64,000 nucleotides of DNA from Terasakiella sp033100395 (GCF_033100395.1 NZ_JAWLVJ010000011.1:1-64000), one strand, 5' to 3'; shown: positions 1-8,430, numbered from the stretch's first letter. Notes: a model not told the origin generated them from the letters alone. Made by a program: numbers and translations.

Positions 1-27
1 AAACGCGTCTGATTTTTTGAGATTCAT
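1..27 (-). CDS. Start of an unidentified gene, cut by the window edge
   Basis: An ATG at 25-27 on the reverse strand is preceded by a strong ribosome binding site (AGGAGG, about 31-38). Nine codons (MNLKKSDAF) are visible before the edge, too few to name a family. It lies just downstream of the truncated integrase-like gene and may belong to the same accessory region. Confidence 0.45.
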
Positions 28-72
28 AAGTTCCTCCTGTTGATCTCAGTCTAACAGAAAGTATCCTCTATT

Positions 73-882
73 TTATAGGGACGGGACCAGGTTGGTGTAT
101 CGAACCTTGTACTCTTCCCAAACCCTTTCAATCGCGTCTACAGTTCTCTCACTCGACAATACAGGGGCATTAACATGTGCAACGGGTTGCAAGTTGCTTG
201 TCTGTGAAGCAGATAAGGTCTTGTTAGGGTTTTCGTAAAGAGAAACGGCGTATTCGCTTGCGTCTTTAAGTGCGTTCTGGATCATTCCATATAGGAGGCC
301 ATACCCCTCTTGGTCATAAGTTATATGAGAAAGGTGCGCATCTTCAAGAGCTTGTGTAGTTGTCCGCTGTGTCTCCCGAATTGTATCAGGGTGTTCGCTT
401 ATTCCATAGTTTTGGGCCTGTTCTGTCAGGTCAATCAGTATATCCTGCAACCGTTCATCCTGTTCACCTGCTGGGAGCTTTTTGACGATGTCATAGTCTT
501 TTGCAAACTCTTTCAGTTCGCGCCTTTTCTCCCGCTCACGTATTTCATCAGCGAGTTCGGTAGCTAGTTCCAGAGATAAGGCGGTTCTTTTCGGAACGGA
601 AGTGTTCTGGGCTGTTGCATAATCAACACGGACTTGATCAAAGAACGCTTGTGCCTTTGAAGCGACATGGGCGTGTGCGTTATTTGCTTCTCTAATGTCC
701 TTTGTGTGAAAGTCGTATCGATAGAACGTCAGATCAGCGTACTGGAAATATATGTCTTGCCACTGCGAATGCGTACTCAGATATGCAATCGCTTCCAGAA
801 CATCTTTTGGATATCGCTTTTGATAACGGTAACCGCCACTGCTGTGCAAGACGACACCGGGTTTCTTTTTCATCTCTTCCAT
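73..882 (-). CDS. Truncated integrase-like protein (N-terminal part only)
   Basis: The protein of about 269 residues opens with a basic YRYQKRYPKDV segment. It continues with an alpha-helical, charged stretch (REANNAHAHVASKAQAFF) of the kind seen at the N-terminus of some tyrosine-type phage integrases (PRRVPKDL-like opening, then core-binding domain). It stops after an apparent start of the core-binding domain (VDAIERVWEEYK). No R...HxxR...Y catalytic domain follows before the stop at 73-75. Such integrases are normally about 400 residues or more, so this looks like a decayed or truncated copy. It lies on the 3' side of tRNA-Ala in the same orientation, the usual place for an integrase of a tRNA-targeting element. 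I chose the ATG at 882; a GTG at 900 and an ATG at 873 are alternatives. The family assignment is inference from composition and context. Confidence 0.5.
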   Translation of the reverse strand: MEEMKKKPGVVLHSSGGYRYQKRYPKDVLEAIAYLSTHSQWQDIYFQYADLTFYRYDFHTKDIREANNAHAHVASKAQAFFDQVRVDYATAQNTSVPKRTALSLELATELADEIREREKRRELKEFAKDYDIVKKLPAGEQDERLQDILIDLTEQAQNYGISEHPDTIRETQRTTTQALEDAHLSHITYDQEGYGLLYGMIQNALKDASEYAVSLYENPNKTLSASQTSNLQPVAHVNAPVLSSERTVDAIERVWEEYKVRYTNLVPSL

Positions 883-975
883 AGCCCAAATGTATACCAC
901 AATTGTGAGCCACAGGTAAATCTAACACATTGAAAAGAAAGGAAAGCGAGGGTTTCTCCCCCCTCGCAGGGAATT

Positions 976-1051
976 TGGTGGAGCCTAGCGGGATCGAACC
1001 GCTGACCTCAACACTGCCAGTGTTGCGCTCTCCCAGCTGAGCTAAGGCCCC
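976..1051 (-). tRNA. tRNA-Ala (anticodon GGC)
   Basis: Read on the reverse strand, the 76 bases fold as a full cloverleaf. The acceptor stem GGGGCCT pairs with AGGCTCC, the D-arm is AGCTCAGCTGGGAGAGC, and the anticodon stem CAACA/TGTTG encloses loop CTGGCAG. The T-arm carries GGTTCGATCCC. The 3' CCA is encoded (976-978). Anticodon GGC reads GCC/GCT alanine codons. Confidence 0.97.
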
Positions 1052-1127
1052 TTGGTTGGGTGGCGAGAATGTAGCCGATTTTTTGGGGCTTGCAAGTTAA
1101 AAATGCAGTTTATGGTAAAATTATTTG

Positions 1128-1469
1128 TCAGAGGTTTTGATCGACCACAGGTTCGTCCACATGTTCGAAGATTTCTGACATGTCGGTTTCATCGCTTCCG
1201 ACCAAGTCATCTGCATCTTCCATGAAATCATCGTCATCTTCAGAGACACTCAGATCCCCATCCACATCATCGAATTCTTCCAGAAGATCATCTGCTTCCA
1301 GCTCTGCCGCCGGTGGTGGGTCATCGACTTCTGCGGTTTTGGCGGCCAGGGTGGCTTCGTCATTGACGGGCGTGCCGCATTTGGGGCAGGACGCATCCGG
1401 TTTGCGCATATCATAGAAATGCGCGCCACAACTTGGACATTCGTGTTTGGTTCCCCATTCGGGTTTCAT
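1128..1469 (-). CDS. TIGR02300-family zinc-ribbon protein with acidic tail
   Basis: A protein of 113 residues. The N-terminus KPEWGTKHECPSCGAHFYD with a second CPKC pair forms a zinc-ribbon-like four-cysteine motif, the signature of the TIGR02300 family found in alphaproteobacteria. The rest is low complexity and very acidic (runs of D/E), also usual for the family. The function is unknown. The reverse reading frame is open to 1607, but I take the ATG at 1469 because family members begin M(A)KPEWGTK and because GGAGGG lies about seven bases upstream. It is transcribed divergently from aroA. Confidence 0.85.
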   Translation of the reverse strand: MKPEWGTKHECPSCGAHFYDMRKPDASCPKCGTPVNDEATLAAKTAEVDDPPPAAELEADDLLEEFDDVDGDLSVSEDDDDFMEDADDLVGSDETDMSEIFEHVDEPVVDQNL

Positions 1470-1771
1470 GTTCGGCCCTCCCTTCGAAACTTCAAAGGCT
1501 GGCACCGACAGATACAGACAAGCGTATCTGTGGACTGCCAGATACTGAGACATCTTGAAAGTGTCTCTTGTTGTTATCGAACCGAAGTCAACATTCACAT
1601 CGTGCAAAGGCTGACTTCGCTTACATGTACATGTTCATTACCCCGATACTGTAAAACGAAATTTGAAAAATGTCTCGTTTAGAGTGATGCCAAAGTGATT
1701 TTTTTACATTTCTTCTTTCGTTGACTTACGCGCCCAGCTGTACGAAAGTGCAGCCAAATTCAATATCTCTG
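1470..1771. other. Divergent intergenic region with several inverted repeats
   Basis: This 302-base gap between two divergent genes holds no convincing ORF. It contains 8-base inverted repeats ACAGATAC (1508-1515)/GTATCTGT (1524-1531) and CGAAGTCA (1583-1590)/TGACTTCG (1612-1619). It also has a perfect 12-base palindrome ACATGTACATGT (1623-1634). These could be operators or structured leader/small RNA elements; I recognise none of them. Confidence 0.5.
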
Positions 1772-3106
1772 ATGAAGGCAATCCTCGTGAAACCTGTTCT
1801 GTCCCCCAAAAGCAACCCGTTAAGCGGTTCCATTCGTGTCCCTGGTGATAAATCCATCTCGCACCGTTCCCTGATGTTTGGGGCGATGGCTGTGGGCGAA
1901 ACCCGCGTTACAGGTCTGCTGGAAGGTGAAGATGTTTTGTGCACAGCCGCAGCTATGCGCAGCCTGGGCGCTGAAGTGGACCGTCTTGAGGATGGCACAT
2001 GGGTCGTAAGGGGTCGTGGTGTTGGTGGTTTTTCAGAACCCACAGGCGTGCTGGATATGGGGAATTCCGGGACAGCCGCGCGTTTGCTGATGGGCGTTCT
2101 GGCCACACAATCTTTTACCACTTTTATGACGGGCGATGCGTCGCTTTGTTCGCGCCCGATGGAACGGGTGATGAAACCGCTGCGCCCCATTGGCGTGAAC
2201 TTTGTCTCCCGTGACAAGGGCCGCATGCCGATCGCCATTCAGGGTACAGACGATCCAATGCCGATTACATATGAATTGCCCGTGGCTTCTGCGCAAGTGA
2301 AATCAGCTGTGATGCTGGCAGGTTTGAATGCACCGGGTAAAACTGTGGTGATTGAACCGAATCCAAGCCGCGATCATACAGAAAAAATGTTGCAGCATTT
2401 CGGTGCCGAGGTTGTTGTTGAAGAGCGCGAAGACGGCGGGCGTGTTATCACACTGACAGGCCAACCTGAACTGGTGGCAAGCGATATTGTGGTGCCAACC
2501 GATCCAAGCTCCGCTGCTTTCCCGGTTGTGGCTGCCTTGATTACACCTGGTTCCAAAATCACAGTGGAAGCGGTGGGCATGAACCCACTGCGCACAGGTC
2601 TGTTTACGACATTGAAAGAAATGGGCGGCAAGATTACTGCGCTTAATACACGTATTGAAGCAGGTGAAGAAGTGGCTGACCTGCAGGTGGAATATTCTGA
2701 ACTGACAGGCGTTACTGTTCCGGCGTCGCGCGCGCCATCCATGATTGATGAATATCCAGTGCTGGCGGTTGCCGCAAGCTTTGCCAAAGGCACGACCCAT
2801 ATGGAAGGGCTGGAAGAACTGCGCGTGAAAGAAAGCGACCGTCTGGCCGTTGTGGTGGAAAGCCTGAAAGCCTGCGGTGTGGATGTCACCGAAGGCGAAG
2901 ACTTTATGATTGTGAATGGCACAGGCGAGCCTGCATTGGGTGGGGGGGAGATCAAGTCCCGTCTCGATCACCGTATCGCCATGTCCTTTATTGTTTTTGG
3001 TCTGGCGTCAAAAGAGCCTGTGAAAATTGATGATGGCAGTCCCATCGATACCAGCTTCCCCGGCTTTATTGATCTGATGAATGGTCTGGGTGCCAATATT
3101 TCTTAA
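1772..3106 (+). CDS. aroA: 3-phosphoshikimate 1-carboxyvinyltransferase (EPSP synthase)
   Basis: AroA transfers the enolpyruvyl group of PEP to shikimate 3-phosphate, the sixth step of chorismate synthesis, in the cytosol. The 444-residue protein is the usual length. Visible motifs are GDKSISHRSLM near the N-terminus (PEP/S3P binding), LDMGNSGTAARLLMG, and LRVKESDRL in the C-terminal half. The frame is open back to a TTG at 1721. The ATG at 1772 (MKAILVKP) fits the family better, although neither site has a strong ribosome binding site. It is followed by a palindromic repeat and cmk, the standard alphaproteobacterial order aroA-cmk-rpsA. Confidence 0.97.
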   Translation: MKAILVKPVLSPKSNPLSGSIRVPGDKSISHRSLMFGAMAVGETRVTGLLEGEDVLCTAAAMRSLGAEVDRLEDGTWVVRGRGVGGFSEPTGVLDMGNSGTAARLLMGVLATQSFTTFMTGDASLCSRPMERVMKPLRPIGVNFVSRDKGRMPIAIQGTDDPMPITYELPVASAQVKSAVMLAGLNAPGKTVVIEPNPSRDHTEKMLQHFGAEVVVEEREDGGRVITLTGQPELVASDIVVPTDPSSAAFPVVAALITPGSKITVEAVGMNPLRTGLFTTLKEMGGKITALNTRIEAGEEVADLQVEYSELTGVTVPASRAPSMIDEYPVLAVAASFAKGTTHMEGLEELRVKESDRLAVVVESLKACGVDVTEGEDFMIVNGTGEPALGGGEIKSRLDHRIAMSFIVFGLASKEPVKIDDGSPIDTSFPGFIDLMNGLGANIS

Positions 3107-3112
3107 TCTGTG

Positions 3113-3164
3113 TTCCGGCGAAGGCCGGAATCTTTTTCCAAGAGGCCCCGGCCGTCACCGGGGA
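3113..3164. repeat. Palindromic repeat pair between aroA and cmk
   Basis: TTCCGGC-GAAG-GCCGGAA (3113-3130) is followed by TCTTTTTCC, so on the forward strand it may also serve as the aroA terminator. A second palindrome CCCCGG...CCGGGG lies at 3147-3164. The first shares its core with repeats at 5784, 7702 and 8432. Confidence 0.8.
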
Positions 3165-3180
3165 ACAGGAGACTTCTGAG

Positions 3181-3819
3181 ATGACAATTGTCGTAGCAAT
3201 TGATGGCCCGGCAGCAGCGGGCAAAGGAACATTAGCGCGTCGAGTCGCAAAGGATTTGGATTTTGCCTATCTGGATACGGGGCTTTTGTATCGCGCAACC
3301 GGATTTTCTGTTGTTAGTGCAGGTGGTGATCCGAGTGATGAAAAAGTGGCAACTGAGGCTGCAAAAAACCTGAAACCAGAAGACCTGGAAAATGAAAAAC
3401 TGCGCCATGATGAAGCGGCCCAAGCTGCATCAAAAGTTGCGGTTATTCAAATGGTTAGGGACGAGTTGCTGGACTTCCAGCGTCGCTTTGCGGCTACCCC
3501 CCCAGCAGGTAAGGCAGGGGCTGTTCTGGATGGTCGTGATATCGGGACTGTGGTCTGCCCGGATGCACCGGTAAAGCTGTTTGTGACGGCCTCAACAGAG
3601 GTGCGTGCACAAAGACGACTAAAAGAGTTGCAAGATCGTGGTCTTGAAGCTATATACGCGCAGGTTTTGCAGGATATGAAAGACCGCGATGCGCGTGACA
3701 GCCAACGGGCTGCTGCGCCATTAAAGGCAGCTGAGGATGCCGTGACTTTGGATACGTCTGAAATGGACATTGAAGAAGTGATTGCTGAGGCTAAATCAAT
3801 CATCGCCGATAAAACCTGA
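3181..3819 (+). CDS. cmk: (d)CMP kinase
   Basis: Cytidylate kinase phosphorylates CMP/dCMP with ATP to give the diphosphates. The 212-residue protein begins with the P-loop (IDGPAAAGKGT), followed by YLDTGLLYR, the nucleotide-binding LDGRDIGTVVCPDA segment, and a DRDARDSQRAAAPL motif typical of Cmk. The ATG at 3181 follows AACAGGAGACTT, a good ribosome binding site. It sits between aroA and rpsA, as in many proteobacteria. Confidence 0.97.
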   Translation: MTIVVAIDGPAAAGKGTLARRVAKDLDFAYLDTGLLYRATGFSVVSAGGDPSDEKVATEAAKNLKPEDLENEKLRHDEAAQAASKVAVIQMVRDELLDFQRRFAATPPAGKAGAVLDGRDIGTVVCPDAPVKLFVTASTEVRAQRRLKELQDRGLEAIYAQVLQDMKDRDARDSQRAAAPLKAAEDAVTLDTSEMDIEEVIAEAKSIIADKT

Positions 3820-3839
3820 ATAGATACGTCTGCAGTTTG

Positions 3840-4012
3840 ATTTTCAACGTTCCCTTTGATAGGGCGCGTCGAAGGTCTTTTTGCACTTAAATATGAAGAT
3901 ACTGGCCGTTAGTCACCGCGCGGTTGGTGGGATCTTCGACGCAATTGCTGGTGACAGACCAACGGAACCAACCGTTTGGCATGTAACAATATTATTATAG
4001 GACTTATATATT
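3840..4012 (+). promoter_or_regulatory. Predicted structured 5' leader of rpsA
   Basis: GCGTCGAAGGTC (3866-3877) can pair with GATCTTCGACGC (3931-3942) to form a 12-base stem with one G-U pair, enclosing a smaller CACC...GGTG hairpin around 3915-3929. A further small stem AACGG/CCGTT lies about 3971-3986, just before the start codon. Ribosomal protein S1 is autoregulated in other bacteria, so the leader may be the target; that role is inference. Confidence 0.45.
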
Positions 4013-5701
4013 ATGACTGAAGCAGCTCCAGTAGTTGAAGACTTTGCAGCGCTCTTTGCTGAATCTTACGGTGAAGAAGCCCTGTTTGAAGGCCAAGTGG
4101 TAACCGGTACAATCATCGGTGTTGAAAATGATTTCGCGATGGTTGACGTCGGCTTGAAATCTGAAGGCCGTATCCCTCTTAAAGAATTCGGTTTTGGCGA
4201 AGAAGCACAAAAATTGTCCGCTGGCGACAATGTTGATGTTTTCGTTGAACGTTATGAAAACAAAGACGGCACAGTTGTTCTGTCTCGCGAAAAAGCGAAA
4301 CGTGAAGAAGCCTGGAAAAATCTCGAGAAGCAGTTCGAAGCTCAAGAGCGTGTTAACGGTGTTATCTTCGGTCGCGTTAAAGGTGGCTTCACAGTTGACC
4401 TTAACGGCGCTGTTGCCTTCCTGCCTGGTTCACAAGTTGATATCCGTCCGGTTCGCGACGTGACTCCTTTGATGGGCAACGCACAACCATTCCAAATCCT
4501 GAAAATGGACCGCCAGCGTGGCAACATCGTTGTTTCACGTCGTGCTGTTCTTGAAGAAGCACGTGCTGAAGCACGCGGCGATCTGATCAAAGGTCTGGAA
4601 GAAGGTCAAATCCTGGATGGTGTTGTTAAGAACATCACGGATTACGGTGCATTTATTGATCTTGGCGGCATTGACGGCCTGCTGCACGTTACAGACATCG
4701 CATGGCGTCGTATCGCGCACCCATCTGAAGCGCTGCAGATTGGCGAAACTGTTAAAGTTCAGGTTATCCGCTTCAACTCTGACACACAACGTATCTCCCT
4801 CGGCATGAAGCAGCTTGAAGCTGATCCATGGGAAGGCGTTGACGGCAAATACCCAGTTGACGGCAAATTCTCTGGTCGTGTTACAAACATCACTGACTAC
4901 GGTGCATTCGTTGAGCTGGAGCCAGGTGTTGAAGGTCTGGTTCACGTTTCTGAAATGTCTTGGACCAAGAAGAACGTACACCCAGGTAAAATCGTTTCTA
5001 CTTCTCAGGAAGTTGAAGTTATGGTTCTGGACGTTGATCCGGTTAAACGCCGTATCTCCCTTGGCCTGAAACAGTGCCTAGCTAACCCATGGGATGCGTT
5101 CCTGGCTGAACACCCACAAAACACTGAAGTTGAAGGCGAAATCAAGAACATCACCGAATTCGGTCTGTTCATCGGCCTGAACGGCGAAATCGACGGTATG
5201 GTTCACATGTCTGATCTGGCATGGGAAGGCACACCTGAAGAAGCGCTGGCTTCCTTCAACAAAGGCGACGTTGTTAAAGCACGCGTTCTGGATGTTGACG
5301 TTGAGAAAGAACGTATTTCTTTGGGCATCAAGCAGCTGTCTGAAGATCCATTTGAATCTTCTGCTGGCGACATCAAGAAGAACCAGGTTGTGACTTGTAC
5401 AATTACAGCTGTTGAAGAAAACGGTCTGGAAGTTGAAATCGAAGGTGGCCTGACTGGTTACATCCGTCGCGGCGATCTGGCACGTGACCGTGGTGACCAA
5501 CGCACTGATCGTTTCAACGAAGGTGAAAAGGTTGACGCTAAAGTGACACAATTCGACAAGAAAAACCGCAAGGTTTCTCTGTCTGTGAAAGCTTTGGAAG
5601 TTGAAGAAGAGAAGAAAGCCATGGCTGAATATGGTTCTTCTGACTCTGGTGCATCTCTGGGTGATATCCTGGGTGCTGCTTTGGCGAAGAAAGACGACTA
5701 A
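4013..5701 (+). CDS. rpsA: 30S ribosomal protein S1
   Basis: The 562-residue protein is built of six S1 RNA-binding repeats, each with a G-x-V-x-x-I/F...G-A/L-F/V pattern (for example NITDYGAFIDLGGIDGLLHVTDI and NITEFGLFIGLNGE). E. coli S1 has 557 residues. It binds mRNA at the 30S subunit and helps initiation on weak or structured ribosome binding sites. Codon use is strongly biased (GAA, GTT, CTG, AAA), as expected of a highly expressed gene and unlike its neighbours. It has its own long leader and ends at a strong terminator. Confidence 0.98.
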   Translation: MTEAAPVVEDFAALFAESYGEEALFEGQVVTGTIIGVENDFAMVDVGLKSEGRIPLKEFGFGEEAQKLSAGDNVDVFVERYENKDGTVVLSREKAKREEAWKNLEKQFEAQERVNGVIFGRVKGGFTVDLNGAVAFLPGSQVDIRPVRDVTPLMGNAQPFQILKMDRQRGNIVVSRRAVLEEARAEARGDLIKGLEEGQILDGVVKNITDYGAFIDLGGIDGLLHVTDIAWRRIAHPSEALQIGETVKVQVIRFNSDTQRISLGMKQLEADPWEGVDGKYPVDGKFSGRVTNITDYGAFVELEPGVEGLVHVSEMSWTKKNVHPGKIVSTSQEVEVMVLDVDPVKRRISLGLKQCLANPWDAFLAEHPQNTEVEGEIKNITEFGLFIGLNGEIDGMVHMSDLAWEGTPEEALASFNKGDVVKARVLDVDVEKERISLGIKQLSEDPFESSAGDIKKNQVVTCTITAVEENGLEVEIEGGLTGYIRRGDLARDRGDQRTDRFNEGEKVDAKVTQFDKKNRKVSLSVKALEVEEEKKAMAEYGSSDSGASLGDILGAALAKKDD

Positions 5702-5729
5702 TTTAGACGTCTTTAACCAAAAAGCTCTG

Positions 5730-5766
5730 AAAACCCCTTCCTGTTCTTGCAGGGAGGGGTTTTTCT
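5730..5766 (+). terminator. Intrinsic terminator of rpsA
   Basis: AAAACCCCTTCCTG pairs with CAGGGAGGGGTTTT around a short TTCTTG loop, followed by a T-rich run (TTTTTCTTTT). Confidence 0.9.
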
Positions 5767-5783
5767 TTTATATTTATCAGGTG

Positions 5784-5842
5784 TCATTCCGGCGAAGGCC
5801 GGAATCTTTTTCGACCAGATTCCTGCCTTCGCAGGAATGACG
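5784..5842. repeat. Two palindromic repeat units upstream of sppA
   Basis: ATTCCGGC-GAAG-GCCGGAAT (5786-5805) and ATTCCTGC-CTTC-GCAGGAAT (5819-5838) are two versions of the same palindrome. They are flanked by GTC...GAC and arranged so that GTCATTCC opens the pair and GGAATGAC closes it. They almost touch the sppA start codon. Confidence 0.85.
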
Positions 5843-5850
5843 AGGTATCA

Positions 5851-6771
5851 ATGACTTTTTCTTCCGACCATATTCTGGACCGTATCCGCCTGAAACGCCG
5901 CCTTCGTATCTGGCAGGGTATAGGCGTGCTGGCTGTTGTGAGTGCCCTTGTGGCCATTGGTGCCCGTTTGGACATATTTGGTCATCAGGATCACATCGCA
6001 CGTTTGTGGGTGGAAGGTGTCATTCAGGACGATATTGAACGCGACGAACTGATTGCAGAACTGGGCGATGATGACAGTGTGAAGGCTGTGATTGTGCGGA
6101 TCAATTCGCCGGGCGGCACGGTTGTGGGCGGTGAAGCGCTTTATAAAAACCTGCGTAGTCTGGCGTCCAAGAAACCGGTTGTGGCGGTCATGGGCGAAGT
6201 GGCCGCATCGGCTGGATATATGACAGCCATTGCAGCAGATCATATTGTGGCGCGTGAAGGCACCATTACAGGTTCCATCGGTGTTTTGATGCAGTCGGTC
6301 AATGTCACCGGGCTTCTGGATAAAGTGGGCGTAAAGCCGATTGTGGTGAAAAGTGCGCCTTTGAAAGCAGCACCGAATCCTCTCGAAGAAGTCACGCCGG
6401 AAGCTTTGAAAGCAACCGAGGTTGTAATCCTGGATATGTACCATATGTTTTTAGGGATGGTGGCGGAACGCCGCAACCTCGCTATTGATGACGCCCGCAA
6501 GCTTGCCGATGGTCGTATCTTTACCGGACGTCAGGCCAAACAGGCCGGGCTGGTGGATGAAACGGGCAGTGAATCGCAGGCGATCAAGTGGCTGCAGGAT
6601 GAGAAAAAGGTAACCAAGGGTCTGGAAGTTTTTGATGCGCTTTACGGCGAAGAGGAATTCTGGGGGCATGCAGAAAGTGCGTTGATCCGCAGTTTTTTTG
6701 ATAAAACGTTGATTTCAGAAGGACTTAGACTTGACGGTTTGGTTTCTGTCTGGCAACCTAATCTTCAGTAG
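5851..6771 (+). CDS. sppA: Signal peptide peptidase SppA, short form
   Basis: A membrane-anchored serine protease that degrades released signal peptides. The 306-residue protein has one N-terminal transmembrane segment (about 22-41) and a single S49 domain facing the periplasm. Visible features are INSPGGTV, the nucleophile Ser120 in GEVAASAGYM, and the general base Lys172 in APLKAAPNPL. The length fits the single-domain bacterial form, not the roughly 600-residue E. coli form. The ATG at 5851 follows GACGAGG with short spacing and lies directly behind the palindromic repeats. Confidence 0.93.
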   Translation: MTFSSDHILDRIRLKRRLRIWQGIGVLAVVSALVAIGARLDIFGHQDHIARLWVEGVIQDDIERDELIAELGDDDSVKAVIVRINSPGGTVVGGEALYKNLRSLASKKPVVAVMGEVAASAGYMTAIAADHIVAREGTITGSIGVLMQSVNVTGLLDKVGVKPIVVKSAPLKAAPNPLEEVTPEALKATEVVILDMYHMFLGMVAERRNLAIDDARKLADGRIFTGRQAKQAGLVDETGSESQAIKWLQDEKKVTKGLEVFDALYGEEEFWGHAESALIRSFFDKTLISEGLRLDGLVSVWQPNLQ

Positions 6772-6828
6772 CGGCATTTTGTCGGGTTTATCAGACCCCA
6801 CTTTATAGAGAAGAAGGAGCAGGTGCCC

Positions 6829-7107
6829 ATGACCAAATCAGAACTGATTGCACGTTTGGCTGAAGCGAACCCCCACCTATTTCAACGCGATGTGGAACGG
6901 ATTGTCTCGACAATCTTTGACGAGATCACACAGGCGCTGGCCGATGGTGACCGTGTGGAACTGCGCGGCTTTGGTGCTTTTTCTGTTAAAACCCGCGGAT
7001 CACGCACCGGGCGTAACCCTCGCACAGGTGAATCTGTGGATGTGGGCGAAAAGTCTGTCCCTTACTTTAAAACAGGCAAGAAGCTGCGTGAACGCCTGAA
7101 CAACTAA
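6829..7107 (+). CDS. ihfB: Integration host factor subunit beta
   Basis: A 92-residue DNABII protein that, with IHF alpha, bends DNA at specific sites. The helical N-terminus (TKSELIARLAEANPHL) is followed by the beta-arm motif RGFGAFSVKTR and GRNPRTGE, the family signature. A GTG at 6823 is also open, but AAGGAG (6814-6819) is nine bases from the ATG at 6829 and too close to the GTG. It stands between sppA and lapA, a common alphaproteobacterial order. Confidence 0.96.
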   Translation: MTKSELIARLAEANPHLFQRDVERIVSTIFDEITQALADGDRVELRGFGAFSVKTRGSRTGRNPRTGESVDVGEKSVPYFKTGKKLRERLNN

Positions 7108-7216
7108 TTGTTTTTGGGCTTTTTATATAAAGAAAGACGTGAAGGTTGAGGACGTGCAGGCTATACTGTCTGCACAAATCGACCTTTTTTGTGTGTGACT
7201 TCCGGAGCGATTGACC

Positions 7217-7564
7217 GTGCGTTTTCTATCCTGGCTTCTCTTCCTGCCATTTGCCCTTGTTGTGGTGATCTTTGCCGTGTCAAACCGCGGCCCCATCGCC
7301 GTTGATTTCTGGCCCCTGCCATTTTCACAGGATGTCCCGCTCTATCTCTTGAGCCTGGGCACACTGGCCTTTGGATTTTTCTTCGGTGCGCTTCTTACAT
7401 GGATGTCAGTTGCCAAATGGCGCGTGGTCGCCATCAGCCGCAAAAAAGACACCGAATATGCCGAAGCTGAGATCGAACGTTTGAATGCCAAGATCAAAGA
7501 CCTTGAGAAAAAAGAAGAACCTGTGCAAGAGGTTCTGCCTGCGGTGAAAACGGACGCGGCTTAA
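7217..7564 (+). CDS. LapA-family (lipopolysaccharide assembly protein A domain) membrane protein
   Basis: A protein of about 115 residues with two transmembrane helices: LLFLPFALVVVIFAVSN near the N-terminus, and LLSLGTLAFGFFFGALLTW at about 50-70. A cytosolic coiled-coil-like tail rich in K/E follows. This is the layout of the LapA/DUF1049 family, which in E. coli acts in control of LPS synthesis through LpxC stability. The position after ihfB matches many alphaproteobacteria. The start is uncertain: GTG 7217 is nine bases behind GGAG, and TTG 7211 is the alternative. Confidence 0.8.
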   Translation: MRFLSWLLFLPFALVVVIFAVSNRGPIAVDFWPLPFSQDVPLYLLSLGTLAFGFFFGALLTWMSVAKWRVVAISRKKDTEYAEAEIERLNAKIKDLEKKEEPVQEVLPAVKTDAA

Positions 7565-7577
7565 GGCCCTCTATACC

Positions 7578-7721
7578 CGTCACCCCGCACATGTTGCGGG
7601 GCCTGCGGTTAATGCGAGACCTAATCTTTAAACCATTGGAATCCTGCTACCTACGCAGATCGCGCAACATGTGCGCAATGACAGAAGCGGTCCCAATCGT
7701 CATTCCTGCGAAGGCAGGAAT
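7578..7721. repeat. Palindromic repeat cluster between lapA and the 7726-8364 gene
   Basis: It contains CCCCGCA-...-TGCGGGG (7583-7601), a longer imperfect palindrome around GCGCAACATGTGCGC (about 7660-7680), and ATTCCTGC-GAAG-GCAGGAAT (7702-7721) preceded by CGTC. The last unit ends four bases from the stop codon of the reverse gene. Confidence 0.8.
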
Positions 7722-7725
7722 CTGA

Positions 7726-8364
7726 TTACCCTCTGTCCAGGAACAAAAAAGCACCGGGATAAAGATACGCGTCATCTATGGCTTTTCGGGTGACGTATTT
7801 AGCATCAGCATCTAATGGAAACGACCAGGCGTATGCGTATTTTCCTAATTTGCTTCCAGCGACCGTTGACAGGAAACTTGAGACCAATTTTTCCAAATCA
7901 ATATCTGGTGTGATTTGAAATTTTACGCTGATAAAGGTTGCGGCCACATATTTACATGATGCTGTCGTTTTGCTGTTTGCCCGCGTTGCCGCGCAATCGT
8001 TTTTAGCATCGGCAATTCGTTTCCCGACTTTTTCGACAAAACCCTCTAGATCATCTCCTGAGTGCATAGCAGACTTAGCTTCTAGATAAACTTGAATATC
8101 ATCATTGGATAACCACAGATCACCGCGGCCATGGACTTCTTTGTCTTCTTTACGTTTTTCTGTTTGGAATTCGGTGACTCCGACCCATCCGCTACGCCAT
8201 GCGGCAGCGAGCAAGAGGCCGACGTCTGCCATTTCGGTGAACCAATAGGGAGCTTCTCCGGTGCGCACGGTATATTGTTCAATTACATTGCACCATTCCA
8301 TCGCCAGAGGGTGATAGAGTGCAAATTCGTCGTGATCTAGAAGATTGTTGCCCTGGATGCTCAT
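7726..8364 (-). CDS. Uncharacterised protein with a possible PD-(D/E)xK nuclease core
   Basis: A 212-residue protein I cannot assign to a named family. The segment GRGDLWL...VYLEAKSA places Asp82, Glu95 and Lys97 in a D-x12-ExK arrangement, and acidic residues (Glu44, Glu64) lie in the preceding helix. That is the layout of PD-(D/E)xK nucleases such as restriction endonucleases, so nuclease activity is a hypothesis. The ATG at 8364 has a good AAGGAAAAGAC site. The gene is in reverse orientation inside an otherwise forward conserved block (lapA to pyrF), is more AT-rich than its neighbours, and has palindromic repeats on both sides, which suggests later insertion. Confidence 0.6.
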   Translation of the reverse strand: MSIQGNNLLDHDEFALYHPLAMEWCNVIEQYTVRTGEAPYWFTEMADVGLLLAAAWRSGWVGVTEFQTEKRKEDKEVHGRGDLWLSNDDIQVYLEAKSAMHSGDDLEGFVEKVGKRIADAKNDCAATRANSKTTASCKYVAATFISVKFQITPDIDLEKLVSSFLSTVAGSKLGKYAYAWSFPLDADAKYVTRKAIDDAYLYPGAFLFLDRG

Positions 8365-8430
8365 GTCTTTTCCTTGTTTATATTATTATTTACAAGACTT
8401 TAGGTCATTGAATTCGGGGGTGCAATGAAA

